Origin: Streptomyces tuirus
Lineage (GTDB): Bacteria > Actinomycetota > Actinomycetes > Streptomycetales > Streptomycetaceae
Reading direction: 5' to 3'
NCBI GenBank assembly: GCA_018195615.1
Contig: JAGTPG010000002.1
Location: forward strand, 868,001 to 932,000
DNA: 64,000 nt
Every line of letters begins with the position of its first letter. Positions within the stretch are counted from its first letter, which is position 1. The notes beneath the pieces are model-generated. The model did no database searches and had not been told where the DNA came from. It saw only the letters and a list, made by a program, of their open reading frames with translations. Positions 44,358-53,654 of the stretch are shown here, in pieces. The translations under genes were made by a program, and so were the position numbers.

Positions 44358-45101
44358 GCGGCGGCGGGGCCTGCCCCGCTTGCCGCCCTTGGGGGTGCCG
44401 CTGGAGGCTCCGCGTCGATTCGCGCCCGTCGACCTGGTCGGCTGCTTGCGACGGTCGTCCCGCCTGGGCTTCTCCTGCGCCGGAGGCTGGTTGCGGCCCC
44501 GCGTGCTGTTGACCGTGCGGCCGCGGACGATGCCGATGAAGTCCTCCACCTGGTCCGTCGTCGCGTCCTCGGGCCAGGCCAGGGCCACGCTCGAGGCGGG
44601 GGCGTCCGTGAGGGGGCGGTGCGTGAGGTCCTTGCGGTGGTGGAGGCGGGCGAGCGACAGGGGGACGACGAGTACGCCGATCCCCGCCGCGACGAGTTCG
44701 ATCGCGTCGGCCGTCGTGGCGGGGCGTTCCAGGGCGGGCCGGCCGGGGAGGTTCTCCCAGTCGAGGACGTCGTCGAGAGGGTGCAGCACGATGTCGTCGG
44801 CGAGGTCCTCCGGCGCCACCTCGTCGACGGCCGTGACCAGGTGGTCCTTGGGCACCACGACGACCGTCTGCTCGGTGTAGAGGGGGATGGCACTGAAGAC
44901 CGTCCGGTCGACGGGGAGGCGTACGAGGCCCGCGTCGGCCTCCTTGTCCCGCAGCATCCCGGCCGCCGATCCGGCGGGCACCTGCGTCAGGGCCAGCGGG
45001 ACACCGGGCTGCCGCTCGTTCCAGACGCGCACCCACTTGTCGGGCATCACCCCGGGCACGTACACGAGGCGGAACGAGGGAGATTCTTCCGAGCCTGTCA
45101 C
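44352..45101 (-). CDS. LysR-type effector-binding domain protein without HTH, with AT-hook-like tail
   Basis: 249 aa. Residues 8 to about 195 are a LysR substrate-binding (periplasmic-binding-like) fold: FRLVYVPGVMPDKWVRVWNERQPGVPLALTQVPAGSAAGMLRDKEADAGLVRLP, PLYTEQTVVVVPKDH, VELVAAGIGVLVVPLSLARL-type segment. The usual N-terminal winged HTH is absent and the start is clean. The last 50 residues are Lys/Arg/Gly-rich and end in GGKRGRPRRRS, which contains the AT-hook core RGRP. DNA binding through this tail is possible but unproven. It is divergent from DUF5997, a pairing seen repeatedly in Streptomyces. Confidence 0.78.
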   Translation of the reverse strand: MTGSEESPSFRLVYVPGVMPDKWVRVWNERQPGVPLALTQVPAGSAAGMLRDKEADAGLVRLPVDRTVFSAIPLYTEQTVVVVPKDHLVTAVDEVAPEDLADDIVLHPLDDVLDWENLPGRPALERPATTADAIELVAAGIGVLVVPLSLARLHHRKDLTHRPLTDAPASSVALAWPEDATTDQVEDFIGIVRGRTVNSTRGRNQPPAQEKPRRDDRRKQPTRSTGANRRGASSGTPKGGKRGRPRRRS

Positions 45102-45159
45102 CTGGCCAGGTTACCGGCCGTGGTCGGAGGTCGTGCACCTGCTCGATACGCTGGACGGC

Positions 45160-45543
45160 ATGACGTCGCACCAGAGCACCCAGACCATGAAGCCCGCGAC
45201 CGCGGCGAAGAAGCTGGGTGTGTACCTCGAGGCCACACCCGCCGAGTTCCGGGAGGGTGCCGTCTCGCGCGCCGAGCTGAACGAGCTCCAGGCGAACCCG
45301 CCGCAGTGGCTGCAGGACCTGCGGCGCAACGGCCCCCACCCGCGCCCGGTGGTCGCCGCGAAGCTCGGCGTCTCCATCGCGGGCCTCGCCCGCGGCGGTG
45401 TGACCGAGCCCCTCACCACCGAGCAGATCGAGACGCTCAAGCAGGAGAGCCCCGAGTGGCTGGTGCGCGAGCGCGCCACCCAGGCGGAGGTGCGCAAGGA
45501 GGCGGCCCGCGTCAAGAAGAAGAACGCCGAGCGCAACGGCTGA
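45160..45543 (+). CDS. DUF5997 family protein
   Basis: 127 aa small basic cytoplasmic protein with helical, HTH-like organisation: MKPATAAKKLGVYLEATPAEFREGAVSRAELNELQANPPQWLQDLRRNGPHPRPVVAAKLGVSIAGLARGG and a charged C-terminal helix (RATQAEVRKEAARVKKKNAERNG). It matches the actinobacterial DUF5997 family. DNA binding is plausible from VVAAKLGVSIAGLARGG but not shown. The ATG at 45160 has no strong ribosome site (CTGGACGGC precedes). It is divergent from the LysR-domain gene and followed by a strong terminator. Confidence 0.78.
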   Translation: MTSHQSTQTMKPATAAKKLGVYLEATPAEFREGAVSRAELNELQANPPQWLQDLRRNGPHPRPVVAAKLGVSIAGLARGGVTEPLTTEQIETLKQESPEWLVRERATQAEVRKEAARVKKKNAERNG

Positions 45544-45562
45544 CCTCGAACGCCCCTTTCAG

Positions 45563-45595
45563 ACGGCCCCCGCCGGTTTTCCCGGTGGGGGCCGT
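45563..45595 (+). terminator. Strong hairpin after DUF5997 gene
   Basis: A 14-bp stem (ACGGCCCCCGCCGG / CCGGTGGGGGCCGT, one G-U pair) with a TTTTC loop, 20 bp after the stop. Confidence 0.75.
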
Positions 45596-45655
45596 TGTCG
45601 TTCTCCGGCCTCCGACCGACCGCGTGTGACGTCGGTGAAATCTTTCAGCCATGTA

Positions 45656-45685
45656 TTGACATGGCGAGTAACCGATCCGTAGCTT
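45656..45685 (+). promoter_or_regulatory. Promoter of the glucarate utilisation operon
   Basis: -35 TTGACA (45656-45661, perfect consensus), 18-bp spacer, -10 TAGCTT (45680-45685). The predicted start is near 45692, just before the palindrome at 45700-45722. Confidence 0.65.
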
Positions 45686-45699
45686 GGCCGATCATTTAG

Positions 45700-45722
45700 A
45701 TTCGTGAAGTGAGTTCACGAAT
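45700..45722. promoter_or_regulatory. Perfect operator palindrome ATTCGTGAA-N5-TTCACGAAT
   Basis: Two perfect 9-bp arms (45700-45708 and 45714-45722) directly after the predicted transcription start and 19 bp before the binding-protein ATG. It fits a repressor site (GntR, LacI or IclR type) sensing the operon's substrate. No regulator gene lies next to it. Confidence 0.65.
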
Positions 45723-45740
45723 ATGAACGGAGAGCCATCC

Positions 45741-47091
45741 ATGCGGGATCGCCGACGCTGCATCGACATGCGGCTCCGCCGCGTGCTCCACCCGGCTGCC
45801 GCGCTCGCCGTCTCAGGGCTCCTGTTCGGGACGGCCGCCTGCGGCGGCGGTTCCGGCAGCGCCGGGGCCGGCGATCCGAACACACTGGAGGTGTGGACCC
45901 GGAGCGATCCGGAGTCCGCCCAGACCTATGAGCGGGTGTTCGCCGCCTTCACCGAGAAGACCGGCATCAAGATCGACTACCAGCCGGTCATGAACTTCGA
46001 CCAGCAGTTGCAGAGCCGCGCGTCCACCAAGGACCTGCCGGACGTCATGATCAACGACACGGCGCTGATGGGCAGCTACCAGGCGCAGGGACTGCTCAAG
46101 CCGATCACGCCCGACTCGATCGCCGGACATGGCGAGATCACCGACAAGTCCTGGTCGTCCACCGTGGGCCGGGACGGCAAGCACTACGGCATCCCCTACT
46201 CCCGCCAGGCCATGACGCTGTTCGTCCGCAAGGACTGGCGCGAGAAGCTCGGCCTGCCGCAGCCGAAGACCTGGCAGGACACGCTCGCCCTCGCCAAGGC
46301 CTTCGCCACCCGCGACCCGGACGGGGACGGCAGGCGGGACACGTACGGCATGGTCGTGCCCGGCAGCGCGCAGAACGGCTATGTCGCCTGGTGGGGCGCC
46401 AGCTGGCTGTGGCAGGGCGGAGTGCGGATCATCCAGAAGGAGGGCTCGGGCTACCGGCCCGCCATGGACTCGGCGGCCGCCCTGCGCACCGTCACCTGGA
46501 TGAAGAAGAACCTCTTCTGCGGTGACAAGGGCGTCATCCAGCCCGCCGCCCTGACCTCCGTCACCGCGAACACCACCAACTTCCAGGACGGCAACGCCGG
46601 GATGTACCTCACCGGCCCGTACAACATCTCCACCTTCGACAAGGCGCTCGGCAAGGACAAGTACGAGGTCCTGCCCGCCCCTCGGGACCGGCCGGCAACA
46701 ACGACGTCCTGGCCGACGGCGAGAACATCTACTTCGGTGCCCGGACCGGCAAGGCGAAGCAGGAGCAGGCGCTCGCCGCCTTCCTCGTCTCCCCGAGGGC
46801 CAGACGCTGGCCATGACCGGCGACCACCAGCCCGTGGTGCGCATCCCCGTCAACTCCACGTTGGACGCGGCGAAGGTGCGCAGCGACCCGCGCTGGAGCG
46901 TCGTGCAGAAGGCCTACGAGACGGCCTCCGTGCAGTTCCCCAACGCGCCCGACTTCGCCCCCATCAAGCAGGACACCGCCGACGCCCTCAACGCGCTCTT
47001 CACGTACTGCGGCAGCGACGTCCGCTCCGGCCTGAAGGAACTCAACGACACCCTCGCCGGTGACCTCAAGGACCAGGACCTGTTGAAATGA
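45741..47091 (+). CDS. Extracellular sugar-binding lipoprotein, CUT1 ABC transporter (frame broken twice)
   Basis: About 450 aa. Lipoprotein signal with lipobox in SGLLFGTAACGGG (Cys about residue 34). It has the family 1 solute-binding fold: TLEVWTRSDPESAQTYERVFAAFTEKTGIKIDYQPV, LPDVMINDTALMGSYQAQGLLKPI, YGIPYSRQAMTLFVRKDWREKLGL, DGNAGMYLTGPYNIS. One C is missing near 46680 and one G near 46795, moving the last 135 residues out of frame. The ATG at 45741 follows GGAGAG at 6 bp. It is the first gene of an operon with two permeases and two sugar-acid enzymes, so the ligand is probably a hexarate or related sugar acid (inference from context). Confidence 0.85.
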
Positions 47092-47999
47092 CCGCGACCG
47101 TGACCGCTCCCGGGCCGCGCAGAGCCCGGTTCCTCGGCAAGAAGGCCGTTCTGCCCTGGCTGTTCCTCGCGCCGGGCCTGCTGCTCGCCCTCGTCTTCAA
47201 GTTCCTGCCCATGGGCAAGGGCGTCTGGCTCAGCTTCTTCGACGTGCGGCCCTTCCTCGGTGACCAGTGGGTCGGCCTGGACAACTACACCCGGGTCCTG
47301 ACCGACCACCGCTTCCAGGACGCCATCGGCCACACGCTGGTCCTCGGCATCGGCATGTCGATCGGCGGCATCGTGGTCGGCTTCCTGCTGGCGCTGCTGC
47401 TGGAGGGGCAGGCCCGGTCGCTGAAGATCATCCGTACCGCCGTGTTCCTGCCCGTCGTCACCGCCACCGCGGTCGTCGGCGAGATGTGGCGGCTGATGTA
47501 CTACCCGACCTCCGACGGCCTCATCAACAGCGGGCTGGGCTTCCTCGGACTCGGGCCCGTGCCGTTCCTCGACAACCCGGACACGGCGCTGTGGGCGACG
47601 ATGGCCATGGGCATCTGGATGCTCGCCCCGTACAACATGGTGATCATCCTGGCCGGACTGGCGGGTGTGGACCGCTCGTTGTACGAGGCCGCCGCGATGG
47701 ACGGCGTCTCGCTGTGGCAGCGGCTGCGGCACATCACGCTGCCGGCGATCCGCCCCGCCCTCGGCATCGTCCTCACCCTGGCCGCCATCCGCGGACTGCG
47801 CGTCTTCACCGAGGTGTACGTCCTCACCGGCGGCGGCCCGGCCGGATCCACCGACGTGTGGATGACCCGCGCCTACACCCTCGGCTTCACCCGTAACGAC
47901 ATCGGCGGCGCCTCGGCCGCCTCCGTGGTCCTGCTCTGCGTGACGCTGCTGCTCACCGTCACGGTCAACTACCTCCGCAAGAGGGGAGACGTGAGATGA
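47088..47999 (+). CDS. Sugar ABC transporter permease (MalF/UgpA-like)
   Basis: 303 aa, six helices. The EAA loop for ATPase contact is YEAAAMDGVSLWQRLRHITLPAIRP. The N-terminus LPWLFLAPGLLLALVFKFLPMGKGVWLSFFD is typical of CUT1 permeases. It overlaps the upstream binding-protein gene by 4 bp (ATGA) and the next permease by 4 bp. No ATPase gene is in the operon; in Streptomyces the shared MsiK ATPase commonly serves such transporters. Confidence 0.9.
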   Translation: MTATVTAPGPRRARFLGKKAVLPWLFLAPGLLLALVFKFLPMGKGVWLSFFDVRPFLGDQWVGLDNYTRVLTDHRFQDAIGHTLVLGIGMSIGGIVVGFLLALLLEGQARSLKIIRTAVFLPVVTATAVVGEMWRLMYYPTSDGLINSGLGFLGLGPVPFLDNPDTALWATMAMGIWMLAPYNMVIILAGLAGVDRSLYEAAAMDGVSLWQRLRHITLPAIRPALGIVLTLAAIRGLRVFTEVYVLTGGGPAGSTDVWMTRAYTLGFTRNDIGGASAASVVLLCVTLLLTVTVNYLRKRGDVR

Positions 48000-48939
48000 G
48001 CGCCCCCGCCATCGACCCCGTCCGGACTCCGGTGACCGCATCTCCCGCGCGCAGGTCCGCCGGGAAGCAGCGCACCACCCCCGCCCGTTTCGACACCGCC
48101 CTCGGCTGGAGCGACCGGCCGGGCCCCGCCTGGGCGCTGCGCGTCCTGCTCTGTGCCCTGGCGCTGGGTGTGTTCGCGGCTCCGTTCCTGACGATCTTCT
48201 CCGGTTCCTTCAGCGAGAAGGCCAGCGGTTCGACCCTGGCCTTCCTGCCGCACCATCCGACCCTGTTGAACTTCAAGGTGGCGGGTGAGCGCGGCATCTG
48301 GGACTACTTCGGCAACTCCCTGCTCATCGCGGGCGGCGGACTGCTGCTCCAGCTCGTCGTCTGCACGCTCGCCGCGTACGCGCTGGCCCGGCACAAGTTC
48401 CGCGGGCAGGCCCTCGTCCTGACGCTGTTCATGCTGACGATGATGCTTCCCGAGGAGGTCATCGCCATCCCGCTGTCGCTGGTCCTCGGCCATGTGCCCG
48501 TGGTCGGCCTCGACCTGAAGGGCACCGTCTGGGGCGTGATCCTGCCGCTCGGTGCCTGGGGGTTCTCGGTGATGGTGCTCACCGAGTTCATGAAGGACAT
48601 CCCCGCCGAGATCGAGGAGGCCGCCCGCATCGACGGCGTGGGCGAACTGCGGATGCTGTGGCAGGTCATCCTGCCACTGTGCAAGCCCGCGCTCGGCGTG
48701 GCCGGGGTGCTCGGCTTCATCATGATCTGGGACCAGTACCTGCTGCCCCTGATCGCCGCCAAGGACCCCACCGACTACACGGTCACCGTCGCCCTGTCCA
48801 TCCTGCGCACCGACCCGAGGTCGGCTCCGGGGTGGTGCTGGCCGGTGCGGTCATCGCCCTGGTGCCCAGCCTGATCGTCTATCTGCTCCTCCAGCGCTCG
48901 CTGGTCACCGGCATCGCCGCCGGGGCCACGAAGGGCTGA
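47996..48939 (+). CDS. Sugar ABC transporter permease (MalG-like, frame broken near the end)
   Basis: About 314 aa, six helices, partner of the preceding permease. The EAA loop is IEEAARIDGVGELRMLWQVILPLCKPALGV; MLPEEVIAIPLSLVLG and IWDQYLLPLIAAKD are typical of the second CUT1 permease. One G is missing near 48817 (CCCGAGG for CCCGGAGG); after repair the C-terminus reads VVLAGAVIALVPSLIVYLLLQRSLVTGIAAGATKG, the usual ending. It overlaps the preceding gene by 4 bp. Confidence 0.88.
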
Positions 48940-48965
48940 CCACCCACCCCACGTTTGAGGGAGAC

Positions 48966-49872
48966 ATGAAGTTCCACGGAGTGCTGTTCTTCCCGTCACG
49001 CCGTTCGCGGCGGACGGTTCACTGGACGAGGAACGGCTCGCCCAGCACATCGAGTCGGGTGTCGCCGCGGGCGCGGGAGGTGTGTTCGTCGCCTGCGGCA
49101 CCGGCGAGTTCCACGCGCTGTCCACCGAGGAGGTGGAGCGGGCCACCGAGATCGCCGTGCGGACCACCGCCGGGCGGGTGCCGGTGCTCGCCGCGGCCGG
49201 CGGCCCGGCCCCGGTCGCCCGGGACCAGGCCGCCCGGGTCGAACGCGCCGGCGCCGACGGCATCCTGCTGCTGCCGCCCTACCTGGTCAGCGCCCCCAGC
49301 AAGGTCTGGTGCGGTACGTCCGGGAGGTCACCGCCGCCACCTCGCTGCCGGTCGTCTTCTACCAGCGCGGCACCGCCCGGCTCACCGAGGACACAGCCGC
49401 CGAGATCGCCGCCCTGCCCGGAGTCGTGGGCCTCAAGGACGGGGTCGGGGACATGGAGCGCATGCACCGCATCGTCCGCGCGGTCCGCTCGGTGCCGGGC
49501 ACGGAGGACTTCCAGTTCTTCAACGGCCTGCCCACCGCCGAGATGACCGCGCCCGCCTACCAGGGCATCGGCGTCGACCTGTACTCCTCCGCCGTCTTCG
49601 CGTTCGCCCCGGAGATCGCCCTGGCCTTCCACCGGGCGCTCGCCGAGGACGACGTCACCCTGGTCTCGCGGCTCCTCGACGAGTTCTACGGCCCGCTGGT
49701 CGCCCTGCGCGACGAGGTACCCGGGTACGCCGTGTCACTCGTCAAGGCCGGGGTGACGCTGCGCGGTCTGGACGTCGGCGGGGTACGGGCGCCGCTGGTC
49801 GATCCGGCGCCGGAGCACATGGCCCGGCTGTCCAAACTCATCGACCGCGGTCTGGAGGTGGCCGGCGCATGA
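48966..49872 (+). CDS. 5-dehydro-4-deoxyglucarate dehydratase, DHDPS family (frame broken twice)
   Basis: About 302 aa TIM-barrel class I aldolase-type enzyme. It converts 5-dehydro-4-deoxy-D-glucarate to 2,5-dioxopentanoate, water and CO2. Family marks: GVLFFPVTPFAADGSLDEERL, GVFVACGTGEFHALSTEE, GADGILLLPPYL, the Tyr in PVVFYQRGTARL and the Schiff-base Lys in GVVGLKDGVGDMERM; FQFFNGLPTAEM follows. One G is missing near 48994 and one C near 49295, so the gene lies in three frames. GAGG precedes the ATG at 48966. It overlaps the next gene by 4 bp, which encodes the preceding step of the same pathway. Confidence 0.85.
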
Positions 49873-51117
49873 GCTCCACGCGTATCCGCGAGCTGATCGT
49901 CACGCCGATCGCCTTCGGCGACCCGCCGCTGCTCAACTCCAACGGCGTGCACGAACCGCTCGCCCTGCGGATCATCCTCCAACTGGTGCTGGAGGACGGC
50001 ACGGTGGGCCTCGGCGAGTCCCCGGGCGGCACGGCCCGCCTGGAGCGGCTCCAGGCCGCCGCGAAGATCGTGGTCGGCATGGACGTCTTCGACACCACGG
50101 CCGTCGCCGCCGCGATCGACTCGGCACTGCTGCCGACCGTGCCCAGCTCGCACGAGCGCGGCTGGACCACCTCGGCGGTGGAGGTGGCCTGTCTCGACGC
50201 GCAGGGCAAGCTGCTCGACCGTCCGGTCAGCGACCTGCTGGGCGGCACGGTGCGCGACTCGGTACCGTTCGCCGCGTACCTGTTCTACAAGTGGGCCGAG
50301 CACCCGGCGCTCGACGGTCGCGCGGCCGTCGGCGACGACTGGGGCGAGGCGCTCGACCCGGCCGGGATCGTCGAACAGGCCCGGCTGATGCAGCAGCGGT
50401 ACGGCTTCAGGTCGTTCAAGCTCAAGGGCGGTGTCTTCCCGCCCGACGAGGAGATCGCCGCGATGCGTGCCCTCGCGGAGGCCTTCCCCGGGCAGCCGCT
50501 GCGGCTGGACCCGAACGTGGCGTGGACAGTGGAGACGTCCAAGTACGTCGCTCGTGAATTGGACGGTGTCCTGGAGTACTTGGAGGACCCGACCAAGAGC
50601 ATCGAGGGCATGGCCGAGGTGGCGAAGGAATCACCCATGCCGCTCGCGACGAACATGTGCGTGATCGCCTGGGAGCATCTGAAGCCGGCCGTCGAACAGA
50701 ACGCGATCCAGGTCCTGCTCACCGACCACCACTACTGGGGCGGGCTGCGCCGCACCCGGGAACTGGCCGCGGTGTGCGAGGCGTTCGGCATGGCGCTGTC
50801 GATGCACTCCAACTCGCACCTCGGCATCAGCCTCGCCGCGATGACCCATGTCGCCGCGGCCATCCCCAACCTCGACCACTCCTGCGACACGCACTACCCT
50901 GGAACTCGGCGGACGACGTGATCGTGCCGGGCGTACTGGAGCTGCGGGACGGGGAGGTCAGGGTGCCCACCGGGCCGGGGCTGGGTGTCGAGCTCGACCA
51001 CGACAAGCTGGAGCTGCTGCACCGGCGTTACATCGACTCCGGGATGCGCAGCCGCGACGACACCGGCTACATGCGGCGCGTCCAGCCCGACTACGAGCTG
51101 AAGCTCCCCGCTGGTGA
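49869..51117 (+). CDS. Glucarate dehydratase-like enolase superfamily enzyme (frame broken twice)
   Basis: About 416 aa. It dehydrates D-glucarate or a related hexarate to 5-dehydro-4-deoxyglucarate. Enolase-superfamily residues: the KxK motif in RSFKLKGGVF (catalytic Lys), metal ligands Asp in LRLDPNVAWT, Glu in LEYLEDPTK and Asn in LATNMCV, and His in MHSNSHLGISLAA. The N-terminal PIAFGDPPLLNSNGVHEPLALRIILQL is typical of the glucarate dehydratase subgroup. One C is missing near 50898 and one near 51107; with both restored the end is ELKLPRW. It is the last gene of the operon, followed by a strong hairpin. Confidence 0.87.
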
Positions 51118-51121
51118 CGCC

Positions 51122-51151
51122 CGTGCGCCCCTCCCCCGGGAGGGGCGCACG
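51122..51151. terminator. Bidirectional hairpin between glucarate and CIS operons
   Basis: Perfect 14-bp stem (CGTGCGCCCCTCCC / GGGAGGGGCGCACG) with a minimal loop, filling the gap between the two convergent stops. Confidence 0.75.
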
Positions 51152-51154
51152 CGT

Positions 51155-52051
51155 TCACTTCCCCGACCTGGGCACCTTCAGCCGGTCCCAGCTGACCTTG
51201 CCGGGGATGCCGTCCGCGTCCTTGCCGGAGAAGCCCTGCTTCTGCTGCCAGAGCGCGTAGGAGCGGCGGTCGGCCTCGGTCCAGTCGGGGCTGGGTCCCT
51301 CCTCGTAGCGGCTGCACCCCTCGGCGACCAGGCGGCGGCCCATCGCCGTGATGATCGGGGAGCGCTGCCCGACGTGGAAGAACGCGGAGCCCGGGAACGG
51401 CTCGTAGGACGGCTTGGGCGCCGGCTTCGGGTCGGGGGCCGGCCCGGTGCCGCCTGCGCCGCCCTTCAGCCGCCGGCCGATGCGCTTGCGCATGCCGTCC
51501 ATGGTGAAACCGCGCGGGTCCACCTTGCCCGGCTGCCACTCCTTGTGGCCGATGACGGACCGCTCGCTCCAGCCGTGGTGCCGGCAGATCGCCGCCGCGA
51601 CCTTCTCGATGGCCTCCTTCTGCGCCTCGGGCCAGGGGTCCTTGCCGTTGCCGAGGTTGATGCACTCGAAGCCGTAGAAGTGCCGGTTGCCGTCGGTGTC
51701 GGCCTCGTTGTCGGCGGGCAGCTTCGACTCGTTGATCACCGCGCGCAGGACGTCGCTGTCGCCGAGGCCGGCGTGGTTGGCGCGGCCGTTGCCGACCAGG
51801 TGCACCTCGCCCTTCTTGTCGATGACGCCGTGGCACAGCGGGCCGGGCAGGCTGGAGTAGCCGTCGTAGCAGATGTCGACGGAGGCGGCGGTGCCGGAGG
51901 TGACGGTGTGGTGGATCATCACGCCGTTCACCGGGCCCCAGGGGCCCTTGCTGTTGCGGTTGTGGGTGCGCCAGCTACGGACCTCGTGGACGGTCACGCC
52001 CTCGGCGCGGAGGATCTCCACCAGCTTGGACGCGCTCAGCGGCTTGGCCAT
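51155..52051 (-). CDS. N-acetylmuramoyl-L-alanine amidase, endolysin-like, at the end of the CIS operon
   Basis: 298 aa, no signal peptide. Amidase_2/PGRP-type domain: NGVMIHHTVTS (Zn His-His), SLPGPLCHGVIDKKGEVHLVGNGRANHAG, YGFECINLGNGKDPWPE, CRHHGWSERSVIGHKEWQPGKVDP with the third Zn ligand and KxW motif. A Pro-rich linker (PAPDPKPAPKP) leads to a C-terminal peptidoglycan-binding-like module (VGQRSPIITAMGRRLVAEGC...DWTEADRRSYALWQQKQGFSGKDADGIPG). The fold resembles phage endolysins of actinomycetes. The ATG at 52051 overlaps the stop of the upstream CIS gene by one base. It could be a CIS cargo, a spike-associated wall hydrolase, or a release factor; the sequence does not decide. Confidence 0.88.
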   Translation of the reverse strand: MAKPLSASKLVEILRAEGVTVHEVRSWRTHNRNSKGPWGPVNGVMIHHTVTSGTAASVDICYDGYSSLPGPLCHGVIDKKGEVHLVGNGRANHAGLGDSDVLRAVINESKLPADNEADTDGNRHFYGFECINLGNGKDPWPEAQKEAIEKVAAAICRHHGWSERSVIGHKEWQPGKVDPRGFTMDGMRKRIGRRLKGGAGGTGPAPDPKPAPKPSYEPFPGSAFFHVGQRSPIITAMGRRLVAEGCSRYEEGPSPDWTEADRRSYALWQQKQGFSGKDADGIPGKVSWDRLKVPRSGK

Positions 52052-53594
52052 CAGTTGTCTCCTTCCACGGCGGCTTCCGCCTCCGCTGTGGTCTGGGACC
52101 TCCCGTGCGAGGGGTCCTCGGCGGCCAGCTCCTCGCGGCGGGCCTGTTCCTCGGCGGCGAGCGTCGCCTCGTCCGCCGCGGGCATGCTGCTCGCCAGCGG
52201 GCCGAACGCCAGACGCAGGTCGACGGCGCTGCCCTCGCCCTTGATCAGGGCCAGCGGGGCGAAGTGCCGGGCGATACCGGCCGGCCCCTGGAGCAGGGGA
52301 CGGCGGGCCGCGTCGACCGGCCACTCGACACTGCCGGTGGCCGTTCGGGCGGGGACGATCCAGTGGTCGCCGGTGCGGTAGCCGCCGCCCTTCGCGAAGT
52401 ACACCTCGACGCCGTCCTCCAGGGGCAGCCACTCCCCTCCGTGACGGGGATGGCGCCGCCGCGCAGGGCGGTGGTACGGCCCTTGCGCTTCGGGCCTGCG
52501 GTGTGGTCCCAGCGGCGCAGGTACGGGTTGAGGTGCGCGAGGCGTCCGACGCCCGGGGCGGGTTCGGCGGAGAGGCGGACGCGGCGGCCGGGCAGGTCCA
52601 GCTCCTCGACGCGCAGCAGGGGCAGGGGCTCCAGGCGGGAGGCGTAGGCGGTGTCGACGAACTCGACGTGGTCGCCGACGTCCAGGTCCAGCTTGTCGTC
52701 CTGGCCGAGGGACGCCAACTGCACCCAGGTGCCGTCGAGTTCGTCGACGGGGAAGACGACGGAGCCGTTCTCGCGGGACCACTTGAAGGTGGCGTCCCTC
52801 GCCTCGCCGCCCTCGTGGACCTCCACCCGGTACAGCTGGTTCTCCGGGCCCCGGTAGCGGGCGTCCGGCTTGACCAGGCAGGGGTCCTCGTCGGCGTGGT
52901 CGGGCCGCTCGCTGCGGGCGGCGAGCCGGGCCGAGGGGGCCGCCCGGCGCTGCGCCCAGCGGGTGAAGGCGGCCCGCACGACCTCCTTCGAGGGGTCGGT
53001 CTCCTCGATCTCCAGCTGGGCGAGGGACAGCGGCAGCACCTGCCAGACGACCTTCACCCGGGCGGCCGTGTCGGGCATGGCGGCACCGAGGGCGACCTCG
53101 CGCAGCGCCGGGTCCTCGGCCGCGTTGACCGAGCGCTCCCACACGCTCAGGTAGGCGACGAACGGCGTCTGGGCGGGCGAGGGCAGCCGGTCGCCGGGCT
53201 TCTCCGGGTCGCGGAAGGCGTCGGGCTGGTCCCAGTAGGTCCAGTGCGCGGGCGGCTCCTGCGCGGCCTCCTCGGCCTCCTCTTCGGTGACGGGCACTCC
53301 GGCCGCCGGGCGGTCGGCGTCGCACAGGATGCCGTCGACGTAGTACCGGCCGCCGTGGATGAGGAGGGTGTCGATCTCGTGCTTGCCGCCCACGTACTCG
53401 ATGCGGAAACCGGCGGCGTCGCGCGGCCCGCCGTGCGGGCCGATCAGGTCGGCGGCGAGAGCGCGGGTCTGGTGGAGCTGGATCGTGGTCTGCTCGTTCA
53501 GATCGGCGTCGAGCTGGACGCGGCCCTGCTGGGCGACGACCGCCGAGTAGTGCCGCTCCGGGCGGAACGTGGAGCGGGAGAGGTCTGCGTGCAT
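52051..53594 (-). CDS. DUF6519 domain protein, CIS/phage-tail associated (frame broken)
   Basis: About 514 aa. The N-terminal MHADLSRSTFRPERHYSAVVAQQGRVQLDADLNEQ is the DUF6519 signature, found in phage-tail-like clusters. The middle (YRVEVHEGGEARDATFKWSRENGSVVFPV, DLPGRRVRLSAEPAPGVGRLAHLNPYLRRWDH) is beta-rich and may form a fibre or shell around the spike. The C-terminus is charged and disordered (DEATLAAEEQARREELAAEDPSH). One G is missing in the run at 52434-52437. Start ATG at 53594, after a GGGGGG-containing ribosome region; a 60-bp gap separates it from the tail gene upstream. Exact role unknown. Confidence 0.75.
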
Positions 53595-53654
53595 GAAGGG
53601 TGTCCCCCCTGGTTCAGAAGTGCGGGTTCACAAGGTCGGTGGCGGGTGCGCGCG

